From: Cutibacterium namnetense
GTDB lineage: Bacteria > Actinomycetota > Actinomycetes > Propionibacteriales > Propionibacteriaceae
Direction: 5' to 3'
DNA length: 64,000 nucleotides
NCBI RefSeq assembly: GCF_001642025.1
Contig: NZ_LWHO01000005.1
Coordinates: 62,001-126,000 of the forward strand
In this document: positions 25,763 through 35,107 of the stretch, piece by piece
Layout of the letters: each line of letters starts with the position of its first letter
Numbering within the stretch: the stretch's first letter is position 1
Made by a program: the position numbers and the translations under genes
Notes under the pieces: generated by a model
Seen by the model: the letters and a program-made list of their open reading frames with translations, nothing else
Database searches by the model: none
Told to the model about the DNA's origin: nothing

Positions 25763-27775
25763 GTGAGCGAGATCCATCGAGTTTTATTCGAACCGACGAC
25801 TATCGGTTCCATCCACGTCAAGAACCGCTACGCCATGGCCCCGATGGCCCCATTCGGCATGTCCACTGCTGAAGGTGGCTGGAACCAACGCGGAATCGAC
25901 TACTACGTCCGGCGCGCTGCCGGCGGCATTGGTCTTATTATTACCGGTATCTGCCAAGTGACGAACCCAGTCGAGCACCTCCCGAGTGGGACCCTGCCTA
26001 ATCCGACACTGTCTCCGGCGTGCTTCTTGCGAACCTCGCGAGAAATGACGGAGCGCGTCCATGCCCACGACTCCCGCATTGTCCTGCAGGTCGGCGCTGG
26101 GTTCGGACGCGTCATCATGCCCGTCATGCTGCGCCCTGGTGAAAGGCCAGCAGCCCCGTCGGAAATCCCGTATATGTGGGATCCGAAGATCACCTGTCGT
26201 GAGATCACCATTGACGAGATCCACCAGATCGTCTCCCAGTTTCGCATCGCTGCAAAAGTGGCCTATGAGGCTGGGTTTGACGGCATCCAGGTGCACGCAT
26301 GTCACGAGGGCTACCTCCTGGACCAATTCGCCATCGAGAAGTTCAACCATCGCACCGACGAGTACGGCGGTTCCCTCGAGAACCGGCTGAGATTCCCGCG
26401 CGAGATTGTCGAAACCATCCACGAGACGGTCGGAGACGACTTTCCGGTGCAAATCCGGTTCTCGCCCAAATCCATGATGAAAGACTGGAACGTCGGCGCA
26501 CTCCCCGATGAAGACTTCGAGGAGGTCGGCCGTGACATGCCCGAAGGCATCGAGGTCGCCCGTCAGCTGCACTCCTACGGCTACGAGGCCCTTGACATCG
26601 ACGTCGGCTGCTACGACTCCTGGTTCTGGAACCATCCACCGATGTACCAGGCCAAGGGGCTGTACCTGCCCTATGCCTGCGAGCTGAAGGAGGCTCTGCC
26701 AGACATTCCGCTCATCGTCGCAGGCAGGATGGACGATCCCGATCTTGCCGCTAATGCCGTCTCTGACGGGATCGTCGACATGGTGTCCCTAGCCCGTCCA
26801 ACCTTGGCGGACCCGGACATCGTCGTCAAGCTGCAGACCGGCCATCCCGAACAGGTGCGTCCCTGCATTTCGTGCCAGGAGGGCTGCATGGGTCGCATCG
26901 GCAAGTACACCGCCCTCAATTGTTCGGTGAACCCCGAAGCCGGACGCGAGGCCGATACCCATGTGCGCCCAGTACTACCGCATCACGCCAAGCGAGTGCT
27001 CATCATCGGGGCCGGGCTAGCCGGCATGGAGGCTGCGCGAGTTCTCAGCGAACGCGGACACGAACCTCTCATCGTCGAGGCCAGCGACCACATTGGCGGA
27101 GTCATCCTTGCGGGTGGTCAACCTTCCTTCAAGGAGGACGACCTAGCTCTGCTGGAGTGGTACCGCACCACCCTGGAGGAGTTGGGCGTGGAGATTCGAC
27201 TCAACACCACCGTAACGGCTGATCTTATCGCTTCCTTCGGGGCCGATCACGTCGTCCTGGCGACCGGATCGAGGCCGCGTCGACTCGACCTAGGTGATGA
27301 TGCCAAGGTCATTGACGCCACCGACGCTCTGCTCAACCGCGACGCGTTGGGTAGGCAAATCGTCATCGTCGGCGGCGGCTTGACGGGCTGTGAGCTAGCC
27401 CTCGCGATGAGGGAGGCCAACGCCGAGGTGACGATCATCGAGGCCGAACCCGATATTCTCGCCCGTAATGCCCCGTTGTGCGTTGCCAACGAGGACATGT
27501 TGCGTCGCTTGGTGCCATTCCGCGGAGTCAAGGTGATGGCAGATGCCAAAGCCCTGCACACCACGCCGAGAGGACTGCTGATCGAACTCAACGGTCACGA
27601 GCAGGAAGTACCAGCCGACTCGGTAGTCACCGCCATCGGATACCTACCCGAGCAGGATCTTCGTGGTGCCGTCGAGGCGACCGGGCTACCGTTCAACATC
27701 GTCGGTGACGCTCGCAAGCCGGCCAACATCATGTACGCGATCTGGGACGCCTACGAGGTCGCCTCGACCATCTAA
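25763..27775 (+). CDS. NADH:flavin oxidoreductase / 2,4-dienoyl-CoA reductase-like protein
   Basis: 670 aa from GTG 25763, chosen because GGGGAGG lies 5 nt upstream and the conserved text starts EIHRVLFEPTTIGSIHVKNR. The first half is an old-yellow-enzyme TIM barrel binding FMN (HACHEGYLLDQF, NHRTDEYGGSLENR). A 4Fe-4S site follows with C368, C371, C375 and C387. The second half is a two-dinucleotide FAD/NAD(P)H module (VLIIGAGLAGMEAARVL and IVIVGGGLTGCELA). Length and domain order match FadH and the BaiCD/enoate reductases. The true substrate is uncertain. It precedes the decarboxylase operon by 227 bp. Confidence 0.88.
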   Translation: MSEIHRVLFEPTTIGSIHVKNRYAMAPMAPFGMSTAEGGWNQRGIDYYVRRAAGGIGLIITGICQVTNPVEHLPSGTLPNPTLSPACFLRTSREMTERVHAHDSRIVLQVGAGFGRVIMPVMLRPGERPAAPSEIPYMWDPKITCREITIDEIHQIVSQFRIAAKVAYEAGFDGIQVHACHEGYLLDQFAIEKFNHRTDEYGGSLENRLRFPREIVETIHETVGDDFPVQIRFSPKSMMKDWNVGALPDEDFEEVGRDMPEGIEVARQLHSYGYEALDIDVGCYDSWFWNHPPMYQAKGLYLPYACELKEALPDIPLIVAGRMDDPDLAANAVSDGIVDMVSLARPTLADPDIVVKLQTGHPEQVRPCISCQEGCMGRIGKYTALNCSVNPEAGREADTHVRPVLPHHAKRVLIIGAGLAGMEAARVLSERGHEPLIVEASDHIGGVILAGGQPSFKEDDLALLEWYRTTLEELGVEIRLNTTVTADLIASFGADHVVLATGSRPRRLDLGDDAKVIDATDALLNRDALGRQIVIVGGGLTGCELALAMREANAEVTIIEAEPDILARNAPLCVANEDMLRRLVPFRGVKVMADAKALHTTPRGLLIELNGHEQEVPADSVVTAIGYLPEQDLRGAVEATGLPFNIVGDARKPANIMYAIWDAYEVASTI

Positions 27776-27828
27776 CGGTTGGGGTCTGGCCACCCAACTC
27801 CCAGATCCAACAGAGGGGTTACCCTCCC

Positions 27829-27862
27829 CCGGGGTGCCGACTTGCCGAAGTCGACGCCCCGG
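27829..27862 (+). terminator. GC-rich hairpin after the flavoenzyme gene
   Basis: Arms 27829-27843 and 27848-27862 pair in the plus-strand RNA with one C-A mismatch and one G-U pair, around a GCCG loop. No T-run follows, so it is either a weak terminator or a leader structure of the next operon. Confidence 0.4.
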
Positions 27863-27887
27863 CCCCCGCATCGAGGCATAACGCCCG

Positions 27888-27949
27888 AAAATGAGAGAAA
27901 ACGGATAAAACAAGAAAATATACAAGATGGGGCTAAAACCCCGCTAATA
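27888..27949 (+). promoter_or_regulatory. Candidate promoter region of the decarboxylase operon
   Basis: An A-rich stretch (27888-27925) is followed by a GGGG-CTAAAA-CCCC inverted repeat (27928-27941) and a TAATAT hexamer (27944-27949) 53 bp before the first start codon. I see no good -35 box. The small inverted repeat right before the -10 may be an operator. Confidence 0.35.
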
Positions 27950-28002
27950 TGTCGCATGTTTGCAATGACGCAAACGAAGGTAAGAATCACAGCGAGGTGA
28001 CG

Positions 28003-29580
28003 ATGACCGACATGAAAAAGACAGATGGACTGTCTCAAAACAACCCCATGGATGAATTCAAGAGGGCGCGTCTGCTCTCCCGTCAAGGTGGAGGTGAGAA
28101 GCGCATCAAATCCCAGCACGAAAAGGGAAAAATGACTGCTCGGGAACGCATAGACACCCTCCTTGACAAAGGTAGTTTCCAAGAACTCGGCAGCCTGGCC
28201 ACCCACCAGGTGACCGATTTCGGCATGGCAGAGAAACGATTCCCGGGCGACGGTGTCGTAACTGGCATCGGGAAGATCAACGGACGCCGAGTTGCGGTGT
28301 ATGCCCAGGACTTCACGGTACTCGGTGGCTCGTTTAGCCAGGTGCAGGCTCAGAAGATCAATCGAATCCAGGATCTCGCCTTGGAAAGTGGCATCCCTAT
28401 CGTGGGGCTCAACGACTCCGGGGGCGCCCGCGTGCAGGAAGGTGTACGAAGCCTGGCCGCCTATGGCGAGGTGTTCGCCCGAAATGTCAAGGCGTCGGGT
28501 GTCATCCCCCAGATCAGCGTCATTATGGGTCCGTGTGCCGGTGGAGCGGTGTACTCCCCCGCCCTCACCGATTTCACTGTCATGGTGGACGGCACCTCGG
28601 CCATGTTCCTCACCGGCCCTGGGGTGGTGGCCTCAGTCACTGGAGAGAAGGTCAGCGCCCAGGAACTCGGCGGTTCGGATGTGCATAGCGCTCGCAGTGG
28701 TAACGCCCATTTCCGAGCTCACTGTGATGCCGAGGCCCTGGCTTTAGTACAGCTCATCCTGGGGTACTTGCCCTCAAACACTCAGGAGGACGCACCCGTA
28801 ATCGCTAGCAACGACCCCGTCGATCGCCGCGACGATGCCCTCAACGACGTGGTGCCCTCCGATGAAGGGTCCGCGTACTCGATGCGGGAGGTGCTGGAAA
28901 CGATCTTTGATCGCGGCAGCCTTCTTGAAGTCCACCGAGAATTCGCGCCAAATGCCATCGTCGCCTTTGCCCGTCTGGGAGGGCGTTCTGTGGGTGTCGT
29001 CTCTAACGAACCAAGTTTTATGTCCGGAGTGCTGGACATTAATTCCTCGGACAAGATCAGTCGTTTCGTTCGATTCTGCGACACCTTCTCCCTACCGGTG
29101 ATAACCTTCGTCGATTGTCCAGGATATCTGCCAGGGGTGGATCAGGAATACAATGGCGTCATCCGACACGGGGCAAAAATCATCTACGCCTACTGTGAAT
29201 CGACCGTGCCGAAGATCTCCGTCGTAACCCGCAAGGCCATTGGCGGATCCTACGTGGCCTTAGGGTCACGACAGATGGGCACCGATGTCACCCTCGCCTG
29301 GCCGACTGCCCAGATCGCCGTCATGGGTCCCGAGGGTGCCGCGCCGCTGATTAATGGTCGCCAAATTTGTGAGGCCAGCAACCCAGATATGGAACGCCAG
29401 CGGTTCATCCAGGAGTATCGGCAACGTTTCTTCAACCCATACCGTGCAGCCGACATCGGTCAGATCGACGAAGTCATCGAGCCGCGCGAGACACGGTTCC
29501 AACTGGCACAGGCCCTTGATCTGCTACAGACAAAGGTCGTCAACGTTGTTCCCAAGAAACACGGTTTATTCCCAGTGTGA
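28003..29580 (+). CDS. mmdA: Methylmalonyl-CoA decarboxylase / acyl-CoA carboxyltransferase alpha subunit
   Basis: 525 aa from ATG 28003, with GAGG 5 nt upstream. Crotonase-fold carboxyltransferase with two halves: LNDSGGARVQEGVRSLAAYGEVF, GPCAGGAVYSPALTDF and, in the second half, FVDCPGYLPGVDQEYNGVIRHGAK. It resembles both the 12S subunit of propionibacterial transcarboxylase and the alpha subunit of Na+-pumping methylmalonyl-CoA decarboxylase. The next three genes code for gamma-like, biotin-carrier and beta subunits, and that context favours the Na+ pump. Acyl-CoA specificity is inferred, not proven. Confidence 0.88.
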   Translation: MTDMKKTDGLSQNNPMDEFKRARLLSRQGGGEKRIKSQHEKGKMTARERIDTLLDKGSFQELGSLATHQVTDFGMAEKRFPGDGVVTGIGKINGRRVAVYAQDFTVLGGSFSQVQAQKINRIQDLALESGIPIVGLNDSGGARVQEGVRSLAAYGEVFARNVKASGVIPQISVIMGPCAGGAVYSPALTDFTVMVDGTSAMFLTGPGVVASVTGEKVSAQELGGSDVHSARSGNAHFRAHCDAEALALVQLILGYLPSNTQEDAPVIASNDPVDRRDDALNDVVPSDEGSAYSMREVLETIFDRGSLLEVHREFAPNAIVAFARLGGRSVGVVSNEPSFMSGVLDINSSDKISRFVRFCDTFSLPVITFVDCPGYLPGVDQEYNGVIRHGAKIIYAYCESTVPKISVVTRKAIGGSYVALGSRQMGTDVTLAWPTAQIAVMGPEGAAPLINGRQICEASNPDMERQRFIQEYRQRFFNPYRAADIGQIDEVIEPRETRFQLAQALDLLQTKVVNVVPKKHGLFPV

Positions 29581-29591
29581 GGAGACCAATC

Positions 29592-29954
29592 ATGGCCAAT
29601 TTCACATGGAGCCTAGAGATGATGATCCTTGGCATGGGAACGGTTTTCATCATGCTCATTTTGCTCATGCTTCTTCTTGTTTCGATCGGTCGATTAGACG
29701 CCCGCACCATCAAGCGCCAGCAACGAGCGGGTATCGGAGCGAAGTCCGAACCTGAGCTTCTTCCAACCTCATCGCAATCCGATATACCCAAGGACAAACT
29801 AGCCGCCATCGCGGTAGCCATCGTGGCCCACCAGCAGGCGCAATCGAAAAACCCTCTGCTAACTCCCCAGAAGCAGGAATTGCAGACTCGCCCCCGGGAA
29901 AGTCAGTGGGTCATCGTGGGACGGTACTCACAAATGCGACGCACCAGGAGATGA
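29592..29954 (+). CDS. Na+-pumping decarboxylase gamma/delta-like subunit (OadG family)
   Basis: 120 aa from ATG 29592 with GAGGAGA upstream. One N-terminal membrane segment (about residues 9-30, MMILGMGTVFIMLILLMLLL) and a polar tail ending in a positively charged stretch. This is the layout of OadG/MmdD, the small anchor that joins the alpha and beta subunits. It overlaps the region before the biotin-carrier start. Confidence 0.85.
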   Translation: MANFTWSLEMMILGMGTVFIMLILLMLLLVSIGRLDARTIKRQQRAGIGAKSEPELLPTSSQSDIPKDKLAAIAVAIVAHQQAQSKNPLLTPQKQELQTRPRESQWVIVGRYSQMRRTRR

Positions 29955-29956
29955 CC

Positions 29957-30427
29957 ATGGATCACTACATCGTCACAGTGCATGACACAGCATACGAAAT
30001 TGGCGTAGATGACATCGGGACGTCGCGTTTCTCGGTGACCGTTGATGGGGAACAACTTGAGGTCACACTCCAGCTAAAGGACGCTGCAGCCACCAAGGTA
30101 GACAATTCCAACGGCGTGACCCGCCCGAGTGGTAGCAGTTCCTCAGCTGACAACACACAGACATTTTCCGCATCGGAACCATCGACCCCAACTCCATCGA
30201 GTCAAGGAGCAGGCCAGATGACGGCCCCCATGCCCGGGGTGATCGCCGAGGTCCGCACTAGCTCGGGAACCGCCGTAAGCAAAGGAGACACCCTGCTGGT
30301 TCTAGAGGCCATGAAGATGAAGAACGAACTCCACGCCGATCACTCGGCTGTTGTCGAGGCGCTCCTGGTCAAACAGGGCGACCAGGTGAAATATGGCCAA
30401 CCCTTAATCCAGTTCAAGGAGGCGTAG
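29957..30427 (+). CDS. Biotin carboxyl carrier subunit
   Basis: 156 aa. I chose ATG 29957 because AGGAG lies 6 nt before it; ATG 29951 overlaps the previous stop. A small N-terminal part, a Ser/Thr/Pro-rich linker (about residues 55-85) and a biotinyl domain follow, with the biotin Lys at K120 in EAMKMKNEL. It carries CO2 between the alpha subunit and the membrane beta subunit. Confidence 0.93.
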   Translation: MDHYIVTVHDTAYEIGVDDIGTSRFSVTVDGEQLEVTLQLKDAAATKVDNSNGVTRPSGSSSSADNTQTFSASEPSTPTPSSQGAGQMTAPMPGVIAEVRTSSGTAVSKGDTLLVLEAMKMKNELHADHSAVVEALLVKQGDQVKYGQPLIQFKEA

Positions 30428-30430
30428 ACC

Positions 30431-31552
30431 ATGGGCCCAGAAGTATGGGACAACCTGCTACGAGGTGTCCTTAATCTGCAGTGGCAGAGTCTTGTGATGC
30501 TTCTTGCCGGTCTTCTATTGATCTGGCTCGCCATCGTCAAGGAGTATGAACCACTACTCTTACTCCCGATTGGCGCTGGTTGCATTCTGGCAAATATGCC
30601 TGTCTCGGCCATGTTGGGCGATCACGGCATGCTGACCACCTTCTACAACATCGGTGTGGCCAACGAGCTGTTCCCGCTCCTAATCTTCATAGGCATCGGT
30701 GCTATGACCGATTTTGGGCCTCTCCTCGAAAATCCGAAGATGGTGCTACTCGGCGCCGCAGGACAGTTCGGGATCTTCCTGACCCTCATCCTCGCTATCT
30801 TCTTGGGTTTCACGCGCCCCGAGGCGGCCTCAATCGGCATCATCGGAGCCATTGATGGCCCCACATCTATCTACGTCTCAGCCAAACTGGCACCGAACCT
30901 TCTAGGCCCCATCACGGTCGCAGCATATTCCTACATGTCCCTCGTTCCGATCATCATGCCCCCGGTGATGAAGCTCCTCACTACAAAGAAGGAACGAACT
31001 ATCCGCATGCCATACTCCCAGCGCGAGATCAGCAAACGTACCCGCATCATCTTCCCACTAGTGACGACGATCGCAGTGGGCATTCTGGTGCCTTTTGCGC
31101 TACCCCTCATTGGTTCACTCATGCTGGGAAATCTTATGCGTGAATCTGCTGTCGTGGAAAGACTCACCGGAGCGTCTCAAAACGAGCTCAACAACGTCGT
31201 TACCCTATTTCTCGGGCTTGCTATTGGCTCAACTATGGTCGGCGAACAATTCCTCAAGGTACAGACCCTTATGGTCCTCATTTTAGGGTTGGTGGCATTC
31301 ATCTTGGACACCGCCACAGGCGTGTGCTTCGGGAAGCTACTCAACGTTTTCTCGCGCGGAAAGTTCAACCCGTTGATCGGGGCCGCCGGCATCAGTGCCT
31401 TCCCAATGGCCGCACGAGTGGTTCAGCAACAGGTCACCAAGGAGGACGACGGAAACTTCGTCCTCATGCACGCCATGGGGGCCAATGCCGCCGGGCAGGT
31501 GGCCTCTGTCATGGCCGGCGGCGTGGTCCTCGCCCTCATGGGCACCTTCTGA
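30431..31552 (+). CDS. mmdB: Na+-translocating decarboxylase beta subunit (OadB/MmdB)
   Basis: 373 aa, about eleven membrane segments. It has the conserved GAIDGPTSIYVSAKLAPNLLG with the key Asp of Na+ transport, and C-terminal GISAFPMAARVVQQ. This subunit removes the carboxyl group from biotin and pumps Na+ out. It is 3 bp after the biotin-carrier gene, so the four genes form one operon (28003-31552). Confidence 0.94.
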   Translation: MGPEVWDNLLRGVLNLQWQSLVMLLAGLLLIWLAIVKEYEPLLLLPIGAGCILANMPVSAMLGDHGMLTTFYNIGVANELFPLLIFIGIGAMTDFGPLLENPKMVLLGAAGQFGIFLTLILAIFLGFTRPEAASIGIIGAIDGPTSIYVSAKLAPNLLGPITVAAYSYMSLVPIIMPPVMKLLTTKKERTIRMPYSQREISKRTRIIFPLVTTIAVGILVPFALPLIGSLMLGNLMRESAVVERLTGASQNELNNVVTLFLGLAIGSTMVGEQFLKVQTLMVLILGLVAFILDTATGVCFGKLLNVFSRGKFNPLIGAAGISAFPMAARVVQQQVTKEDDGNFVLMHAMGANAAGQVASVMAGGVVLALMGTF

Positions 31553-31657
31553 TCCAATATCAGATCACGAAATATATCAAGTATTCATAAAAGTCTTATC
31601 GCGCTCGATTCACACCCCTTTGATGTGAATCGGAATCACCGTCCATTGGAGACAGCC

Positions 31658-32947
31658 ATGACCGCTCCAGCAATAGTATCCCTCATCGTTGTCGCGGCAA
31701 TAGTTACTCTATCCTGTTTCCGCGACCTCAACGTCGGCATCCTCGGCGTTGCCGCCGCCTTGGCCCTGGGCGTCGGCATGTTGCACATACCCCTCAAAGA
31801 AGTCCAGGCAAACTGGCCAGTCAACATGTTCATGACCCTCGTGGGCGTGACCTTCATGTTCTCTTGTGCCCAGGTCAACGGCACCATGGAGAAAATCACA
31901 TCCCACGCCGTTCGGCTAGCCAGAGGCAATACCGCACTCATCCCCATCATCATCTATTTCCTCATCGCCGCCATCACCACCGCCGGCCCCGGAAACATCC
32001 CCACTGTCGTGCTCATGGCCCCGGTGTGTATGGCCTTAGCCGATCGCATCGGCCTCAACGCCTTCGCCATGACCCTCCTAGTCGTCGGCGCCGCCGATGG
32101 CGCCGCGTTCTCCCCCATCGCACCGACTGGCATCATCACGAACAACCTCGTCGAGAAGATGTCGGGCCAGCTAGGCATCACGATGACGACGACCTTTGCG
32201 TGGACCATCTACGCGTGGTCGTTCATCGCACAGACCCTCATCAACTTCGGCGGATTCTTCATCTTCGGCGGAGCGAAATGGATGCGAGCCCAGAAATCCG
32301 GGAAGGTGTCCATCGACAATCTAGCGCCCAAGCCGGCCCCCATGAATCTCAAGCAATGGGTCACAGTCGCCGCCATAGTCGTGCTCATTGTCATGGTGCT
32401 CTTCTTCGGTTGGGATGTTGGAATGACGGCATTCTTCCTTGGAGCCATTTTCGTCATTTTCACGATCGCCGATGACGACGAGGCCGTGAAGAACATGCCA
32501 TGGGGAGTCATCATCATGGTCGGCGGAATGTCGATGATCATCAGCATCATGGATGCGGCTGGCGGCTTAGCCATCATCACTAAGTCCATCGGCACCATCT
32601 CGACTCCGATCACAGCCAATGGCTTCCTGGCCCTATTCAGTGGAATTATCTCGGCCTACTCGAGTTCCTCAGGGGTCGTCCTGCCAATGTTTCTACCGAT
32701 GGTTCCCGGTATCATCGCGAAGATGGGCGGAGGCGATCCGGCATCCCTGATCACCTCCATCTGTGTAGGGTCCCACCTGGTCGACACTTCACCCCTGTCC
32801 CTCTTCGGCGCCCTGTGCCTGGCGACGGCGGCAAGCACGGTCGATAAGCGAAAACTCTTCCGCAACCTTCTCATCTGGGGTCTGTCGATGTCAGTCGTCG
32901 GCGGCGTAGTCTGCTTGCTCCTGTTCGGCGTCCTCGGACTTCCGTGA
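31658..32947 (+). CDS. MatC-like dicarboxylate carrier
   Basis: 429 aa from ATG 31658 (GGAG 6 nt upstream). About twelve membrane segments. The N-terminal block FRDLNVGILGVAAALALG and later TTAGPGNIPTVVLMAPVC fit the MatC/SLC13-like permease group, whose members move malonate or C4-dicarboxylates. Its place 105 bp after the decarboxylase operon suggests import of a carboxylate that feeds it. The substrate is inferred. Confidence 0.85.
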   Translation: MTAPAIVSLIVVAAIVTLSCFRDLNVGILGVAAALALGVGMLHIPLKEVQANWPVNMFMTLVGVTFMFSCAQVNGTMEKITSHAVRLARGNTALIPIIIYFLIAAITTAGPGNIPTVVLMAPVCMALADRIGLNAFAMTLLVVGAADGAAFSPIAPTGIITNNLVEKMSGQLGITMTTTFAWTIYAWSFIAQTLINFGGFFIFGGAKWMRAQKSGKVSIDNLAPKPAPMNLKQWVTVAAIVVLIVMVLFFGWDVGMTAFFLGAIFVIFTIADDDEAVKNMPWGVIIMVGGMSMIISIMDAAGGLAIITKSIGTISTPITANGFLALFSGIISAYSSSSGVVLPMFLPMVPGIIAKMGGGDPASLITSICVGSHLVDTSPLSLFGALCLATAASTVDKRKLFRNLLIWGLSMSVVGGVVCLLLFGVLGLP

Positions 32948-32969
32948 TTCCGTCGATTCGAGTGACACA

Positions 32970-33003
32970 CCTGCCACTACGGCCTCACTCCCGTAGTGGC
33001 AGG
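32970..33003. terminator. Bidirectional terminator between matC-like gene and sufT
   Basis: Perfect 13-bp inverted repeat, CCTGCCACTACGG (32970-32982) and its complement (32991-33003), 8-nt loop, between two convergent genes. No strong T-run follows on either strand. Confidence 0.7.
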
Positions 33004-33012
33004 GCTTGAGAC

Positions 33013-33369
33013 TTAGACGTTAAAGCCGATTGCCTGGAGCTGCGCCCGACCATCGTCGGTGATGCGCTCCAGACCCCACGGCGGCAACCATACCCAGTTG
33101 ATCGTCACGGACTTCACAATCCCCTCCAACACAGTCTGAGTGTCGTATTCCAGCCGATCAGTCAGCGGACAAGTAGGGCTCGTCAACGTCATATTGATAG
33201 TGACATTACCCTCGTCATCAATATTGACCCCATACACGAGACCGAGGTCAACAACATTAACCATGAGTTCGGGGTCAATGACGTCCTTCAACGCCTCAAT
33301 GACATCGTCGACGGTCGGCATAGCCGTCAACGTCACCTCTTGGGCAGGCAACGCATCTTCTTCACTCAT
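33013..33369 (-). CDS. sufT: SufT-like Fe-S assembly factor (DUF59/MIP18 family)
   Basis: 118 aa. It has DPELMVNVVDLGLVYGVNID, LTSPTCPLTDRLEYD (the conserved Cys) and the C-terminal PPWGLERITDDGRAQLQAIGF. The last gene of the SUF operon; it overlaps sufU by 4 bp. SufT proteins help cluster maturation or transfer. A broken piece of this gene is fused to sufU sequence at 24310-24641. Confidence 0.9.
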   Translation of the reverse strand: MSEEDALPAQEVTLTAMPTVDDVIEALKDVIDPELMVNVVDLGLVYGVNIDDEGNVTINMTLTSPTCPLTDRLEYDTQTVLEGIVKSVTINWVWLPPWGLERITDDGRAQLQAIGFNV

Positions 33370-33866
33370 CGACTCTCCTCTTTCGTCTCGCTAACATCAG
33401 CACCCGAACCAGAACCAACCTTCTCCGCAGAACCCTCAGTCACCTTAAGCAAACTATCCTCTAGAGCCGACCAGCCGAGCATCGCACACTTCACCCGAGC
33501 CATGAGCTTGGCAACCCCCTCGAACGCGACGGCATCCTCATAGATATCCTCGTCAAGCTCGACGGTGCCACGCGAGCGCATCATTTTCTGAAAGCCCCGA
33601 TAAAGCTCCTGCACCTCACCAATAGTCTTACCAATGACAAGATCCGACATCACAGAAGTCGACGCCTGAGAAATCGAACACCCCACAGCGTCATAAGACA
33701 CGTCACTAATAACATCGCCATCCAGGTGAACCCGCAGCAACAACTCATCCCCACAAGACGGATTAACTTGAGTCACCTCAGCGTCATAGTTCTCACGCAG
33801 ACCGCTGTGATGCTTCTCCCGGTAGTGGTCCAGGATGATCTGCTGGTACATCTCTTCGACATTCAT
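33366..33866 (-). CDS. sufU: SufU-type Fe-S cluster assembly protein
   Basis: 166 aa. The zinc/cluster cysteines are C38 (NPSCGD), C63 (VGCSIS) and C127 (VKCAMLGW). In Firmicutes and actinobacteria SufU accepts the persulfide sulfur from SufS. Its C-terminal 25 residues are polar and not conserved. Overlaps both neighbours by 4 bp. Confidence 0.94.
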   Translation of the reverse strand: MNVEEMYQQIILDHYREKHHSGLRENYDAEVTQVNPSCGDELLLRVHLDGDVISDVSYDAVGCSISQASTSVMSDLVIGKTIGEVQELYRGFQKMMRSRGTVELDEDIYEDAVAFEGVAKLMARVKCAMLGWSALEDSLLKVTEGSAEKVGSGSGADVSETKEESR

Positions 33867-35107
33867 GCCGCACCTCCGGCGAAGAAGTTCCGAGCGTACT
33901 CGACAGATTCGACGAGGCGGTCTACCTCGTCGGTAGTGGAGTACAGGTATGACGACGCACGAAGGGAAGATTGTATTCCCAGTCTCTCGTGCAAAGGCCT
34001 GGCGCAGTGGTGTCCACCTCGCACCGCGACACCGTGACCATCCATGATGCTCATCGCGTCGTGCGGATGCACTCCCTCGATGGTGAACGACACCGTTCCG
34101 GTACGGGCGGTGGCGTCGATCGGCCCAAGAATGCGCACCCCCTTGACGGTTTGGAGCCCCTCGAGCATCCGAGTAGCCAGCTCATGCTCGTGCTCGGCGA
34201 TGGCTTCCATTCCGATGCCGTCTAGGTAGTCGGCGGCCACCCCGAGAGCAGCAAGCTGCGCGATCGGCGGAGTACCAGCCTCGAACCGGTGCGGAGGCTC
34301 GGCGTAGGTCGACCCTTCCATGCGCACGACCTCGATCATCTCGCCACCGCCGAGGAAGGGCGGCAGCTCGGCGAGCAGATCGTAGCGGCCCCACAGGATA
34401 CCGATACCGGTGGGGCCACACATCTTATGCCCGGTGAAGGCCACTAAATCAGCGCCCAAGGTCGTCACGTCCACGGGCATCTGAGGCACGGCCTGAGATG
34501 CGTCGACGACCATGACGGCCCCAACTAGGTGGGCCTGCTCGGCGATCCTCGCGATGGGGTTAATCGTCCCCAACACATTGGAGGCCAGGGTTAACGAGAC
34601 AACCTTGGTGCGCTCATTAATGAGCCCCTCCGCCTCGGCCTTGTCAAGATCGAGCCGGCCGTCGGCAGTGATGTCGAACCACCTCAGGGTGGCACCGGTA
34701 CGCTGACAGACGATCTGCCACGGAACCAGGTTGGAATGGTGCTCCATCACCGAGATAACGACCTCGTCGCCAGGACCGAGGCGCTCACTCAGGGTGTACG
34801 CGCACAGGTTAAGGGCTTCGGACGCATTCGACAGAGCCACCACTTCCTCGGGACGCGCCGCCCCAATAAACCGTGCGATGCGTTCCCGCCCGCCCTCATA
34901 AGCCTGGGTGGCCGCCAGCCCGAGCTGGTGCATGGCCCGTGCGACGTTGGCATTGTGCCGCGCGTAGTGCTCACCCAGGGCATCAATGACGACCTGAGGT
35001 TTCTGAGAAGTATTAGCCGAGTCGAGGTACGTCAACGGGTACTCCCCCACCCTGGTGGACAGGATAGGGAAATCTTTCCTGATCTTCTCGACGTCGTAGC
35101 TCATCAT
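33863..35107 (-). CDS. sufS: Cysteine desulfurase
   Basis: PLP enzyme that takes sulfur from cysteine for cluster building. 414 aa. The PLP Lys is in FTGHKMCGPTGIG and the active-site Cys in VRGGHHCARPLHERLG, the type II (SufS) pattern. The start may be ATG 35107 or 35104; the first overlaps the sufC stop. It acts with SufU, encoded next. Confidence 0.95.
   Translation of the reverse strand: MMSYDVEKIRKDFPILSTRVGEYPLTYLDSANTSQKPQVVIDALGEHYARHNANVARAMHQLGLAATQAYEGGRERIARFIGAARPEEVVALSNASEALNLCAYTLSERLGPGDEVVISVMEHHSNLVPWQIVCQRTGATLRWFDITADGRLDLDKAEAEGLINERTKVVSLTLASNVLGTINPIARIAEQAHLVGAVMVVDASQAVPQMPVDVTTLGADLVAFTGHKMCGPTGIGILWGRYDLLAELPPFLGGGEMIEVVRMEGSTYAEPPHRFEAGTPPIAQLAALGVAADYLDGIGMEAIAEHEHELATRMLEGLQTVKGVRILGPIDATARTGTVSFTIEGVHPHDAMSIMDGHGVAVRGGHHCARPLHERLGIQSSLRASSYLYSTTDEVDRLVESVEYARNFFAGGAA

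Noticed and set aside
31553-31657. TGATC/GATCA hairpin after mmdB as a terminator
   Set aside because: Five pairs and no T-run; too weak to call, and read-through into the MatC-like gene is plausible.
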